Part shown: positions 1 to 9,039 of the stretch, in pieces
How positions within the stretch are numbered: position 1 is the first letter of the stretch
Layout: each line of letters begins with the position of its first letter
The notes under the pieces: generated by a model
The model's database searches: none
What the model was told of the DNA's origin: nothing
The model's input: only the letters and a program-made list of their open reading frames with translations
DNA from: Dissophora ornata
Taxonomy: Eukaryota > Mortierellomycota > Mortierellomycetes > Mortierellales > Mortierellaceae
NCBI GenBank assembly: GCA_025201705.1
Contig: MU617343.1
Span: 1-15,467 of the forward strand
Direction: 5' to 3'
Length of the DNA: 15,467 bases
Program-made: the position numbers and the translations under genes

Positions 1-278
1 TTGTACGCTGCTGTATCCTAGATTTGTTGCATTGGTCAGAAAAAGCACCCCTTTCTTCAAACACCACAAGTGCCAGCCCATTGTTCACTGCAAATGTCTC
101 ATTCATTGATGTCGCCCTTGTTGCAGGGCGCTACGAACATCAAGATATACATTCGATCGCTGGTAGTGGGCACTTGACTGAAAATGACAATTTGTAGGTA
201 TTGTAACGCATCGGTTTATGAGCTTCAGTTGCACCTAATATGAGTTTTTTTTACTAACAAGGACCCAGGGCCATGGGA
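1..278. other. 3' flank of Hsp70 copy A, no gene
   Basis: Homologous to 4796-5072 and 9743-9990, the 3' flanks of the other Hsp70 copies. No frame is conserved among the three, so I see no gene here. It probably contains 3' UTR and spacer. Confidence 0.6.
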
Positions 279-284
279 TTTATT
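279..284 (-). terminator. Polyadenylation signal AATAAA of Hsp70 copy A
   Basis: AATAAA on the minus strand starts 10 nt past the exon-4 stop codon (294-296). Its position supports exon 4 as the true 3' end of copy A. No exact AATAAA is evident at the equivalent place in copy B. Confidence 0.5.
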
Positions 285-293
285 ATGTTACAC

Positions 294-2247
294 CTAATAC
301 GAGTTTCCGTCATTGAACCGAAGAGTACTGGTGTATTTTTTGCCTTGGACAACGACCTCGGTCCTGATCTCGTTCAATCCGAAGTACATCTTCACTTCAA
401 CAGCAATCTAGATAACAGTAGCATGAGTTGGAAGTCGGAGCAATGGCCTGGAATCAGAAACATATTTGAGTATTACTAGGCCTTCTAGACCACACGCACC
501 TTGTGCCCGATTGAGTCCCATGACTGGAAAGGATTTGGGACCGAAATCGTCCCCAGCCTGGACATCCCAGTATTATGTCGTGGCGGGTCTCCATCAATGG
601 CGTAGATGTTAACTGTATGACCATGATTATGCGCACGCCGTCTGAAGCTGATTGAGTGGGCGACACACTCATTGACTTCGACCTTGAGCCTTTTTGACAA
701 AGGGTTTAAAGCGATGATTGCACATAATGCCGTATGTCCTGTGTAACTTCAGCTCAATCGGGTCAAGATTTTCATCAAACTCTTTCTCTACACCGATGCC
801 ATAGCACCGACGAGTGATGCGTGCAGTTACGACCTTGGGGTTTAGTCCTGCATACACCGCACCGCAAACAACAGCAACCTCAGGCTTATACGGTGCGGAG
901 ATTGTCCGGACCTTACCACGGAACTCCTGCTTAACGCGATTAAGGAGGTAAGTCGAAGCGCCAAATCCACCAACCATGAAGATGGCTGTGACATCCTTCG
1001 CCCCGTCGAGCTGTCCTTGAATCAACGCAAGCACCTTCTTCACCACTGGCTCAAAGACACGACTCTTCAGTTCGGATGCCTTTAGGCACATATAGCCGCC
1101 GTCGATACCAATGGCTCCTAAGTTCTCCAGCTCGTCGAAATAGTCGTTCCGGGGAAGTACTAGATGCTGATCCTCAACACCATCGAAATGAGGCTTAAGC
1201 TGGTACGCGAATGTCTCCACCAAAACCGGGATAATATTCGGTGGAAACCTGGCGTTTTGCTTCCTAAACTTTTCGATCAATAAGTTGCCAAAGTTCATAT
1301 CAATGAACATGGAGCCACACGAGGCGCCATGGCCTTTGGTAATCTCAGACAGACTTCGACCTTGGGATGACATTTTGATGTCATAAACAATCAGATCTAC
1401 TGTGCCACCACCTGCATCGCAAATCATGAACCGGTCGCCGTGGCCGAGATCATACTGTTTGCACGCCCGCTCACAGTACAAAGCAGCCGCCTCAGGCTCC
1501 GAGACCAGCATCAGACGGTCGGGATGATCAGTTTCCGTGATCATCTTTGCATTAATGGCAGCTTTTCTCATCACATCCTTGGATTTATCAGACCACATTG
1601 CTGGCACTGTGAGGCAGTACCGAAAGCTTTTACGACTGTAGCTTGGACCGAACTCTTGTAGGATCTTATCCGCAACATACTCGTGGAGAGCGCCGAGGTA
1701 GTCTGAGATGGCCTTCAAGACAGAGACTCCATTCTCTTTCTTCCAAAGCGTCAGGGCTACGCTCTCATCTAGGTAGGGCTTGTACTGGTAGAGCTGAACG
1801 TAGTTTGACGCGGAAGGAGATTCCATTATGAGCTTGGATTTCCAACCCCATTCCACCATACGGAACCCGCCATTAACTTTCTGGTAAAGATTGAGAGTGG
1901 GAGTCTTTGCGTATTGGACGTTTTGCTTTGGCCTAGGAGAATGGCCATTTTGCGGGCCTGTGTGAGTGGAAAAAGGCCGTTGGAATATTCTCACGCTGCA
2001 TACAGTGCAGATGTTGCTACGCTTACCAGTTAGTGATAGTTCGTGCTTCTCTATCGTCTGGAGCAAAAGCATATGCGCATCCTCTACACGGGTTATTATG
2101 GCTGGTGTTAGAAGGAGGTGCCAGAGGCCACGCAAATCAGTATACGAAAGGGACATGACTTGGGATTCCCACTTACGAAAAAGCAGTGCCAAAGTCGATG
2201 GCAACTACAATTGGGAAATCGTCAGGGTCAAAGTCGGTTAGTGTCAT
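294..2247 (-). pseudogene. Hsp70-like (HSPA12-type) ATPase, copy A, frameshifted
   Basis: Four-exon gene read on the minus strand: exon 1 2177-2247, exon 2 2027-2083, exon 3 500-1932, exon 4 294-407. Introns are 93, 94 and 92 nt with donors GTAAGT, GTAAGC and GTGCGT. Exons 1 and 2 join to give the first phosphate loop (VAIDFGTAFSGCAYAF). Exon 3 holds VPAMWSDKSK, SEPEAAAL, DAGGGTVDL (second phosphate loop), VGGFGAS (adenosine motif) and AVVCGAVYAGL. These are actin/Hsp70-fold ATP-binding signatures of the divergent HSPA12 kind; a canonical Hsp70 peptide-binding domain is not visible. Relative to copy B, 2 bp are missing near 684 (in-phase CAA-AAG-GTC has become CAA-GGT), so translation stops at 669 after 463 residues and loses about 95 C-terminal residues. 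Downstream, the original frame stays open to the intron-3 donor and exon 4, so the break is recent or a sequencing error. The first loop reads DFGTAFS where copy B has DFGTTFS. Confidence 0.82.
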
Positions 2248-2579
2248 GGAAGTTGATTCGAGAGATTAAACAGTTTTCGCGAAACAAATGGGTTATAAAT
2301 GGGCCACAGCGTGTGCATCCCTCTGCGGTCCGCTATCACGCATCTTGAAAGTGGCGAGATATCTACACCGCTCATTTGAGCACAGACCGGCGTGCATGCA
2401 TAATGTGATTGAAAGCAGATGATACATCCCTAATCTACTTCGCCTTCTTCTTGTAACTCCTTTTGCCCCTATTTCAATTTTGTTGGCTCCTTTCCGTTCT
2501 TCTCACACATAAATTGAACTCACCTGTGATTTCGCACGCTGACCATCTCCTACTCTGTCACCAAAGACACCGCCAAAAT
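2248..2579. promoter_or_regulatory. Shared divergent promoter, unit 1
   Basis: 332 bp separate the start codons of the minus-strand Hsp70-like gene and the plus-strand coiled-coil gene. On the minus strand TATAA lies at 2293-2297, about 46 nt upstream of the Hsp70 ATG. A block around 2379-2418 with the palindrome TGCATGCA (2393-2400) followed by TAATG is nearly unchanged in unit 2. The half nearest the coiled-coil gene is pyrimidine-rich and diverges more. TTCGCGAA at 2276-2283 resembles a two-unit heat-shock element but is not kept in unit 2. Confidence 0.6.
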
Positions 2580-4199
2580 ATGGTCTGGCCATTCTCCAAG
2601 TCAGAGCCAACAACACGATCACCCTCTTCACGCGCTAGCAAAGAATCCATGCAAGTGAGACGACATTTGCAGAATAAAATCCCGGCGGACCGTCCCCGCG
2701 ATGGGAATACATCAACCACAGCTGCAGTTGTCTTCGAATACGAAGTGACTACAGTTGACCTAGACTCCAGCTCTGAGGTGTTAGTCTTTTTCCCAAGTTC
2801 TGGCACCAATGACGCAACAGGGCTGAAACATGGTAGCAGAAATAAGCCCTTTCAACTTTGAACTGGCTACTGTGGCGACGTCATTGCCCTTAATATCTAA
2901 CTGAAGGCGCCGGCTTTTATTACTATCCGAACAGATAATGCCATGGACATGGATGTCCCGAAAGTCCAAGCTGATGTACCAACAGTGCCTTTATATCATA
3001 CCTATAGCGACCGCGAACCAAACGGAAACAGTGGAAATAGCTGTGCTCCCGAAGTCAACCACGATGGATGTCAAACGCAGATCCAGTTTCTCAGATGGGA
3101 GCTCGAACGCTTTTCGAACCAGAATGCAACCCTGTGGCAAACCAATAACGGTTGTGCTCATCACATAGCCGAACTTCAACACATTCTCCAAACTGAGAGG
3201 TGCAATTGGAAGAACGACGCCGATAGACAACAAACGCAGATTGAAGGGTTTCACCACGAGATTGCGAACCTGAAGCAAACCATTGACAAATACGCTCATG
3301 ACACGACCACACTTGAACACAATCTCAAGAGTGAGAAGGACAAGAGGAAGCGAGTGGTTGAAGATTTCAATATGCTCCAACACAACAATAGCGAGCTCGA
3401 GCGAAGGTATGCTGACTTGCAGCAGAAGCTGGACAAGAAGAACCAGAGTTACAAGGAGATGGCCAAGAACTACATGGATCAAATCCGGCCCATCCGCGTC
3501 ACCGACGATGACACTTCCACTATCTATAACCGCTTGACACATATCCGGGTCTCGATCGAGCAGTTGATCCAGAGAGCAAGAGGGGATCGCTCTGCCAACT
3601 TGAACAAAGACTTCGTTCTCGAGTACATCAGGAATTCAAAGATATTTGCAGGCATGGCCAACCTAGAACCTGAATTGTCGGCCTATCATCTGGACCTCTG
3701 CATGGAGTCTGCAGTCATGTCAACATTGGTCTACTTCTTCTTCCAGAAGCCATTAGGATGTATCTTTGAGAACGACGAGAATTTCGAGGATATCCACGGC
3801 TGGGTGTATGAACGAGACACTAAGATAGCGGACCGCTGGAGACAGCAACTTTGCAAGATGGCGCACCAGGACCCCAATATAGCGGCTTGCAAGAAGCGCA
3901 AAGTCAGGGACGCTGCAAACGACCTCTCGGAGATGGTGTCCAGGGTCTACTCAAATGTAGACATGTCGGACAAGATTACCGAACTCTGTGACAAGGCTTT
4001 TGAGCTCGCCATTGCCATGTTCGGATTCGAGTATGTTATTTCGCCAATCTTTACTCCTCTTGGCACGCCATTCGATGACGAGACAATGACTATGCCCCAG
4101 AAATCGAACCCAGCAGGGACAGTTACGCTGGAGATATTCCCCGCCTTTAGTGGCAATAACAATACTTTCAGCATGAAGGCGAAGGTTTGGTGCTATTGA
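2580..4199 (+). CDS. Coiled-coil protein of unknown function, copy 1
   Basis: I do not recognise this family. Exon 1 is 2580-2832 and exon 2 is 2935-4199. The 102-nt intron has donor GTAGCA, a CTAAC branch point at 2897-2901 and acceptor AACAG; joining gives one open frame of 505 residues. The start was chosen because a Met lies at the same place in copy 2, followed by a shared EPTT. Residues 1-130 are Ser/Thr-rich and probably disordered. Residues about 131-266 are charged, heptad-like coiled coil. Residues 267-505 are a globular domain strongly conserved with copy 2, starting NYMDQIRPIRVTDDDTSTIY and ending NPAGTVTLEIFPAF...KAKVWC. No signal peptide or membrane segment is seen; it is probably cytosolic or nuclear. 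It faces the Hsp70-like gene across a shared promoter, which suggests co-expression and perhaps a chaperone-partner relationship (inference). It carries about 36 more coiled-coil residues than copy 2. Confidence 0.82.
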
Positions 4200-4264
4200 A
4201 TACGCGCCAGAGAAGAGTGTCGGTTTGTTTGGTGTCTTGTGGAAGAGAAAAAGGATCTAAACGC

Positions 4265-4270
4265 AATAAA
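4265..4270 (+). terminator. Polyadenylation signal AATAAA of coiled-coil copy 1
   Basis: AATAAA begins 66 nt after the stop codon. The surrounding GCAATAAAATGAGAAAATA is kept at the same place behind copy 2. Confidence 0.6.
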
Positions 4271-4339
4271 ATGAGAAAATATTTCCCATATAATCATCGC
4301 ATGTCTAGACACCGACCGAGAATTGCAATACACTCGAAT

Positions 4340-4486
4340 CGGAAAGTCCGAGTGACGCACCCATCCCTTGCGCCACATGCCATCATCCTCGTAATCAACA
4401 CTTTCAACGAAAATGTAATCAAAATCGATACCTTTGCACCGCATACGGTCAGGGCGTGGATGAAGTTTTGGACGTAGTGTTCCTTC
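4340..4486 (-). pseudogene. Possible decayed Hsp70-like 3' fragment, unit 1
   Basis: On the minus strand, about 4370-4410 resembles the region of copy B encoding KVHRINGIMC (shared GTTGAA...GGCAT-GTG). It also aligns with the clearer Hsp70 relic at 9040-9392 in unit 2. No frame is kept. This is a weak assignment that depends on the unit-2 comparison. Confidence 0.3.
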
Positions 4487-4795
4487 CACAAGACCTTGAC
4501 ACGCTTGCGGTACCGCGTGTGCCTGGGCGCTGGCCATCGGAGGGCTTCGTGGGGCTGAATGGTAGCCACTGCAGGTCAGGACGAGGAATGGAATAACTGG
4601 CTATCCGGGAGGGAAGAAGGGTGGGAGCGAGGAGAGCAAGTAAAGAGTGTTGAGTGCTCGATTATCATTGTTCCCCATCGCGTCGCGTGCTGGAATGACC
4701 GCAGTTTACTCCTATTCTCTTTCCCTGTTTCCCCTGTTTACGAGCACTTGCGCTGCTTCGCCTGGCCGGATTCTGACTGTTGCAGACTGACATTG
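4487..4795 (-). other. Decayed unidentified block at unit end, unit 1
   Basis: Homologous to about 9496-9742. On the minus strand it reads like a pyrimidine-rich leader followed by GATGGCCAGCGCCCA, then codons for RKRVKVL, which survive in both units. In unit 1 the frame continues WKEHYVQNFIHALTVCGAK with codon choice like a real exon, then GTATCG, which could be a splice donor. In unit 2 the frame stops directly after RKRVKVLQ. I cannot name the source gene; a captured 5' gene fragment is one reading. Confidence 0.3.
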
Positions 4796-5072
4796 TTGTA
4801 CGCTGCTGCATTATAGTGTTGTTGCATTGTTCAGAAAAATGACCTTGCTCTTCAAAGACCAAAAGTGCCAGCTCGTCATTCACCGCCCAACCCATATCCA
4901 AGTCGTACAATATGTGTCAATAACTCGTTTATAGAAGTCGCACCCGAAGGGCACCACGAACATCAAGATAGACATTTGACCGCTAGTAATGGACACCTGA
5001 CCGAAAATGCCTCTTTCCTGACAATTTGAAGGTATTGATTGTAACGCAGCGGTTTTTGGGCTTTAGTTAGAT
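4796..5072. other. 3' flank of Hsp70 copy B, no gene
   Basis: Homologous to 1-278 and 9743-9990. No conserved reading frame or RNA gene is seen. Confidence 0.6.
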
Positions 5073-7029
5073 CTAATAAGAGTTTCCTCCATCAAACCGG
5101 AGAGTGGCGGTGTGTTTTTTGCCTAAGACAAAGACATCGCCCCTGATCTCGTTCAATCCGAAGTACATCTTCACTTCAATAGCGACCTAGATAACGGTAA
5201 CATGAGTTCAAATGTCAGAGCGATGGCCTGGAATCAGAAGCATATGTGAGTATTACGCCTTCCAGACCTCACCAACCTTGTGCCCGATTGGGTCCCATGA
5301 CTGGAAAGGATTCGGGACCGAAATTGTGGCCAACTTGGACATCCCAGCGGCAGTGGTATGTCGCGGTGGATCTCCATTAATGGCGTAGATGGGAACTGAA
5401 TAGTACGTACAAACTTGATCCTGTATGAAGAAGAGTGAATGGGCGACACACTCATTGACTTCGACCTTTTGAGCCTTTTTGACAAACGGTTTAAAGCGGT
5501 TCGTGCACATAATGCCGTTTATCCTGTGAACCTTCAACACAACTGGATCGATTTTTTCATTGAATAAATCCTCCATGCCGATGCCATAGCACCGACGAGT
5601 GATGCGCGCAGTTACGACCTTTGGGTTTAATCCTGCATACACCGCACCACAAACAACAGCAAGCTCAGGCTTATACGGCGCAGAGATTGTCCGGACCTTA
5701 CCACGGAACTCCTGCTTAGCGCGATCAAGGAGGTAAGTCGAAGCACCAAATCCACCAACCATGAAGATGGCTGAGACATTCTTCGCTCCGTCAAGCTGTC
5801 CTTGAATCAACGCAAGCACCTTCTTCACCACTGGCTCAAAGACACGACTCTTCAGTTCGGATGCCTTCAGGCGCATATAGCTGCCGTCAATGCCAATGGC
5901 GCCTAAGTCCTCCAGCTCTTCGAAACAGTCGTGCCGGGGAAGTGATAGATGCTGATCTTCATCGCCATCGAAATGAGGCTTAAGCTGATACGCGAATGTC
6001 TCGACTAATTCTGAGATCACACTTGAAGGTACCTTGTCGCTTCGCTTCCCAAACTTTTCGACCAATAAGTTGCGGAAGTTCATATCAATAAACGTGGAAC
6101 CACACGAGGCGCCATGGCCTTTGGTGACCTCAGACAGACTCCGACCTTGGGACGAAATTGCGATGTCATAAACAATCAGATCTACAGTGCCACCGCCTGC
6201 ATCGCAAATCATGAACCGGTCACCGTGGCCGAGATCATACTGTTTGCACGCCCGCTCACAGTACAAAGCAGCCGCCTCAGGCTCCGAGACCAGCATCAGA
6301 CGGTCAGGATGATCAGTTTCCGTGACCATGTTTGCATTAATGGCAGCTTTTCTCATCACATCCTTGGCCTTATCAGACCACATTGCTGGCACTGTGAGGC
6401 AGTACCGGAAGCTTTTGCGAGTGTAGCTGGGCCCGAACTCTTGTAGGATCTTATCCGCAACATACTCGTGGAGTGCGCCGAGGTAATCTGAGATGGCCTT
6501 CAGGACAGAGACTCCATTCTCTTTCTTCCAAGGCGTCAGGGCTGCGCTCTCATCTAGGTAGAGCTTGTACTGGTAGAGCTGAACGTATTTTGACGCTGTA
6601 GGAGATTGCATCACCATCTTGGACTTCCAACCCCATTCCACCATACGAGAGTCGCCATTAGCTTTCTTGTAAAGATTGAGAGTGGGAGTTTTTGCATATT
6701 GGTTGTTTTGCTTTGGCCTAGGAGAATAGACGTTTTGCAGGTCTGTGTGAGCGGAGAAGCTGTTGGAATCTTCTCACGCGGAATACAGTGCAGGCGTTGC
6801 GACGCTTACCAGCTTGTGAGAGGTCGAGGTTCTTTGTCGTCTGCAGCAAAGGCATATGCACATCCTCTACATGGGGTATCATGGCTGGCGTTAGAGGAAG
6901 AGCCAGCAACCACGCAAATGAATATCTGAAAGGGACATGGCTCGGGATTCCCACTTACGAAAAAGTAGTGCCAAAGTCGATAGCAACTACAATAGGGAAA
7001 TCGTCAGGGTCAAAGTCGGTTAGAGTCAT
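5073..7029 (-). CDS. Hsp70-like (HSPA12-type) ATPase, copy B, intact
   Basis: Four exons on the minus strand: 6959-7029, 6810-6866, 5277-6717 and 5073-5186, encoding 560 residues. Introns are 92, 92 and 90 nt; donors GTAAGT, GTAAGC and GTTGGT, acceptors TAG. ATP-fold motifs in order: DFGTTFSG (18-25), VPAMWSDKAK (152-161), PEAAAL (189-194), DAGGGTVDL (215-223), VGGFGAS (363-369), AVVCGAVYAGL (396-406). The C-terminal part (KAQKVEVNE..., AINGDPPR, exon-4 EVKMYFGLNEIRGD) is the short beta-rich tail typical of fungal HSPA12-like proteins, not a canonical substrate-binding domain. Without intron 3 the frame would run to a stop at 5253; the spliced form is preferred because all three copies keep the donor, acceptor and exon-4 frame. 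The expected role is an ATP-driven chaperone or sensor in the cytosol; the client is unknown. The start is fixed by MTLTDFDPDDFP, identical in copy A. Confidence 0.88.
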
Positions 7030-7372
7030 TGAGGTTGATTCGAGAATGATTCGAGAGATTCAACAGTTTGTGCGAAACAAATGGATTTTATATGGGCCAC
7101 GACGCGTGCTGCACACCTTGGTTCGTAATCAAAATCACGCATCTTGGAAGTGGCGACACATCTACACCGCTCTCTTGAGCACAGACTGGCGTGCATGCAT
7201 AATGCGATTCAAAGTAGAAGATGCATCCCTAATCTACTTCGCCATCATCTTGTACCCAATAAACGTCCTGTTGCCCCCTATTTTCAATCATGTTGACTCC
7301 TGTCTGTTCTTGAAGGCAGACCGGCGTTTCTTTTTGCAACTATCTCCCACTATCAACAAACACCACTGCAAT
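7030..7372. promoter_or_regulatory. Shared divergent promoter, unit 2
   Basis: 343 bp between the two start codons. The minus strand has TATAAAA at 7086-7092, 57 nt upstream of the Hsp70 ATG. GATTCGAGA is present twice (about 7037 and 7048) where unit 1 has it once, and the first copy makes TTCGAGAA (7039-7046). The TGCATGCA palindrome is kept at 7192-7199 with its flanks. The DNA nearest the coiled-coil start is AC/CT-rich. Confidence 0.6.
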
Positions 7373-8904
7373 ATGGAAACGAGTTGCCTCACCACGAAGT
7401 TGGAGCCAACAACTCAACTATTCTCTTCGCCCGCTATCGAAGAATCTTTGCCGGAGACACGATATTTGCACAATGATATCTCGGCGGCCGCCTCCCGCGA
7501 TGGGAATACATCCACCGCAGCTACAGTCTCTGAACACGGAGTGACTATAGTTGACCCAGACTCCGGCTCTGCGGTATTGGTCTCTTGCCCTGAGCGGTCG
7601 AGCGTGTCCTCCTCAGTCCCAAGTTCAGGCACCAATGAGACAACAAGGCTAAAATACGGTAGCGATAACGAAGTTCCTTCAACGTTGAAATAGTTACTGT
7701 GGCAATGTCATTACCGCTAATGTCTAACTGAAGTCTTTATTACTTTTATTATTGAGCAGACAATGCTACGGTCAAGGATCTCCCAAAAGTCCCGGCTGCT
7801 AATTCGTTAAAGGCTGTTTATCAGACCTGTAGCGAGAAGTCAACCGGAAGCTATTGGAATAAACCAGGCCCCGAAGTCAACCGCGATGGAAGAGATGCGA
7901 GGATCCGATCTCTCGAACAGGAACTCGAAAGCGCTCGAAAAGCAAATCAAGACTTTCGAAACAAGAACACAAACCTAAAGAAAACCATTGACATATATGC
8001 TCATGGCACGGCCGCACTTGAACACAATCTCAAACGTGAGAAGAGCTCGAGGAAGCGAGCGGTTGAAGATTTAGATCTGCTCCAACGCAGCAATAGCGAG
8101 CTCGAGCGAGGGAATACTGACTTGCAGCGAAAGCTGGACAAGAAGAACGAGAGTTACAAGGAGATGGCCAAGAACTACATGGACCAAGTCCGGCCCATCC
8201 GCGTCACCGACGATGACACTTCCACTATCTATAACCGTTTGACTCAAATCCGGGTCTCGATCGAGCAGCTGATCCAGAGAGCAAGAGGGAATCGTTCTGT
8301 CAACTTGAACAAAGACGTTGCTCTCGAGTACATCAAGAATTCAGAGTTATTTGCTGGCATGGTTAACCTGGAACCTGAATTGTCGGCCTATCACCTGGAC
8401 CTCTGCATGGAGTCCGTAGTCATGTCAACACTGGTCTACTACTTCTTCCGGAGGCCATTGGGATGCATCTTTGAGAACGACGAGAATTTCGAGGATATCC
8501 ACGGCTGGGTGTATGAACGAGACACTAAGATAGCGGACCGCTGGAGACAGCAGCTTTGCGTGATGGCACTCCAGGATTCCAGTATGCAGGCTCGTAGGAA
8601 GTATAAAGTCGAGTACGTTGTGGACTTGCTCTCGGAGATGGTGTCCAGGGTTTACTCAAATGTGGACATGTCGGTCAAGATTACCGAACTCTGTGACAAG
8701 GCTTTGGAGCTCGCCATTGCCATGTTCGGATTCGAGTATGTTATTTCTCCAATCTTTACTCCTCTTGGCACGCCATTCGATGACGAGACAATGACTATGC
8801 CTCAGAAATCGAACCCAGCAGGGACAGTTACGCTTGTGATCTTTCCTGCCTTTGGGGACAATAGCGACACTTTCAACATGAAAGCGAAGGTTTGGTGCAA
8901 GTGA
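7373..8904 (+). CDS. Coiled-coil protein of unknown function, copy 2
   Basis: Paralogue of the gene at 2580-4199. Exon 1 is 7373-7658 and exon 2 is 7760-8904. The 101-nt intron has donor GTAGCG, CTAAC at 7724-7728 and acceptor GAGCAG; the spliced frame gives 476 residues. Residues 1-140 are Ser/Thr-rich with an extra insertion (SCPERSSVSSS) absent from copy 1. Residues about 141-237 are coiled coil, shorter by about 36 residues than in copy 1. Residues 238-476 are the conserved C-terminal domain, ending FPAFGDNSDTFNMKAKVWCK. An 86-nt stretch starting ATCTTTGAGA within this domain is identical to copy 1 while nearby segments differ strongly. The frame is open for 585 nt upstream of the chosen Met, but that part overlaps the promoter and antisense Hsp70 sequence and is not conserved as protein. 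Function unknown; its pairing with the intact Hsp70 copy B suggests they work together. Confidence 0.83.
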
Positions 8905-8966
8905 ATACGCGCCAAAGAGTGTCGGTATGTTTGGTGTCTTGTGGAAGGGCAGAAGGATATAGACGC

Positions 8967-8972
8967 AATAAA
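8967..8972 (+). terminator. Polyadenylation signal AATAAA of coiled-coil copy 2
   Basis: AATAAA 63 nt after the stop codon, in the same sequence context as behind copy 1. Confidence 0.6.
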
Positions 8973-9039
8973 ATGAGAAAATACTTCTCATAGAATCGTC
9001 GCATAGACACTGACCGAGAATGCCATGCATCTGACTCGG

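Larger units (their letters stand above)
1..4795. repeat. Tandem segmental duplication, unit 1
   Basis: First complete unit of a tandem duplication. The sequence at 1 (TTGTACGCTG...) recurs at 4796 and, more diverged, at 9743. In the same order each complete unit holds the 3' flank of an Hsp70-like gene, that gene on the minus strand, a shared promoter, a plus-strand coiled-coil gene, a decayed Hsp70 piece, and a block with CATCGCGTCGCGTGCT near the unit end. Because the array is tandem, the choice of position 1 as boundary is arbitrary; the array probably extends left of the window. Divergence is patchy, from long identical stretches to poorly alignable ones. Confidence 0.9.

Noticed and set aside
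669..700. The Hsp70 copy A break explained as an intron
   Set aside because: Copies B and C are continuous here, the difference is exactly 2 bp, and no GT-AG pair would restore the frame without deleting conserved residues.
2276..2283. TTCGCGAA as a functional heat-shock element
   Set aside because: Only two units are present where three or more are usual, and the site is not kept in unit 2.
2991..3542. 183-residue open frame antisense to coiled-coil copy 1
   Set aside because: It lies opposite a gene with a conserved paralogue and is leucine/valine-rich only as the complement of coiled-coil codons.
6788..7372. Long open frame upstream of coiled-coil copy 2 as an N-terminal extension
   Set aside because: It runs antisense through Hsp70 exons 1-2 and the promoter, and its translation has no equivalent in unit 1. 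Both copies have a Met at the same aligned position (2580, 7373), which I used as the start.
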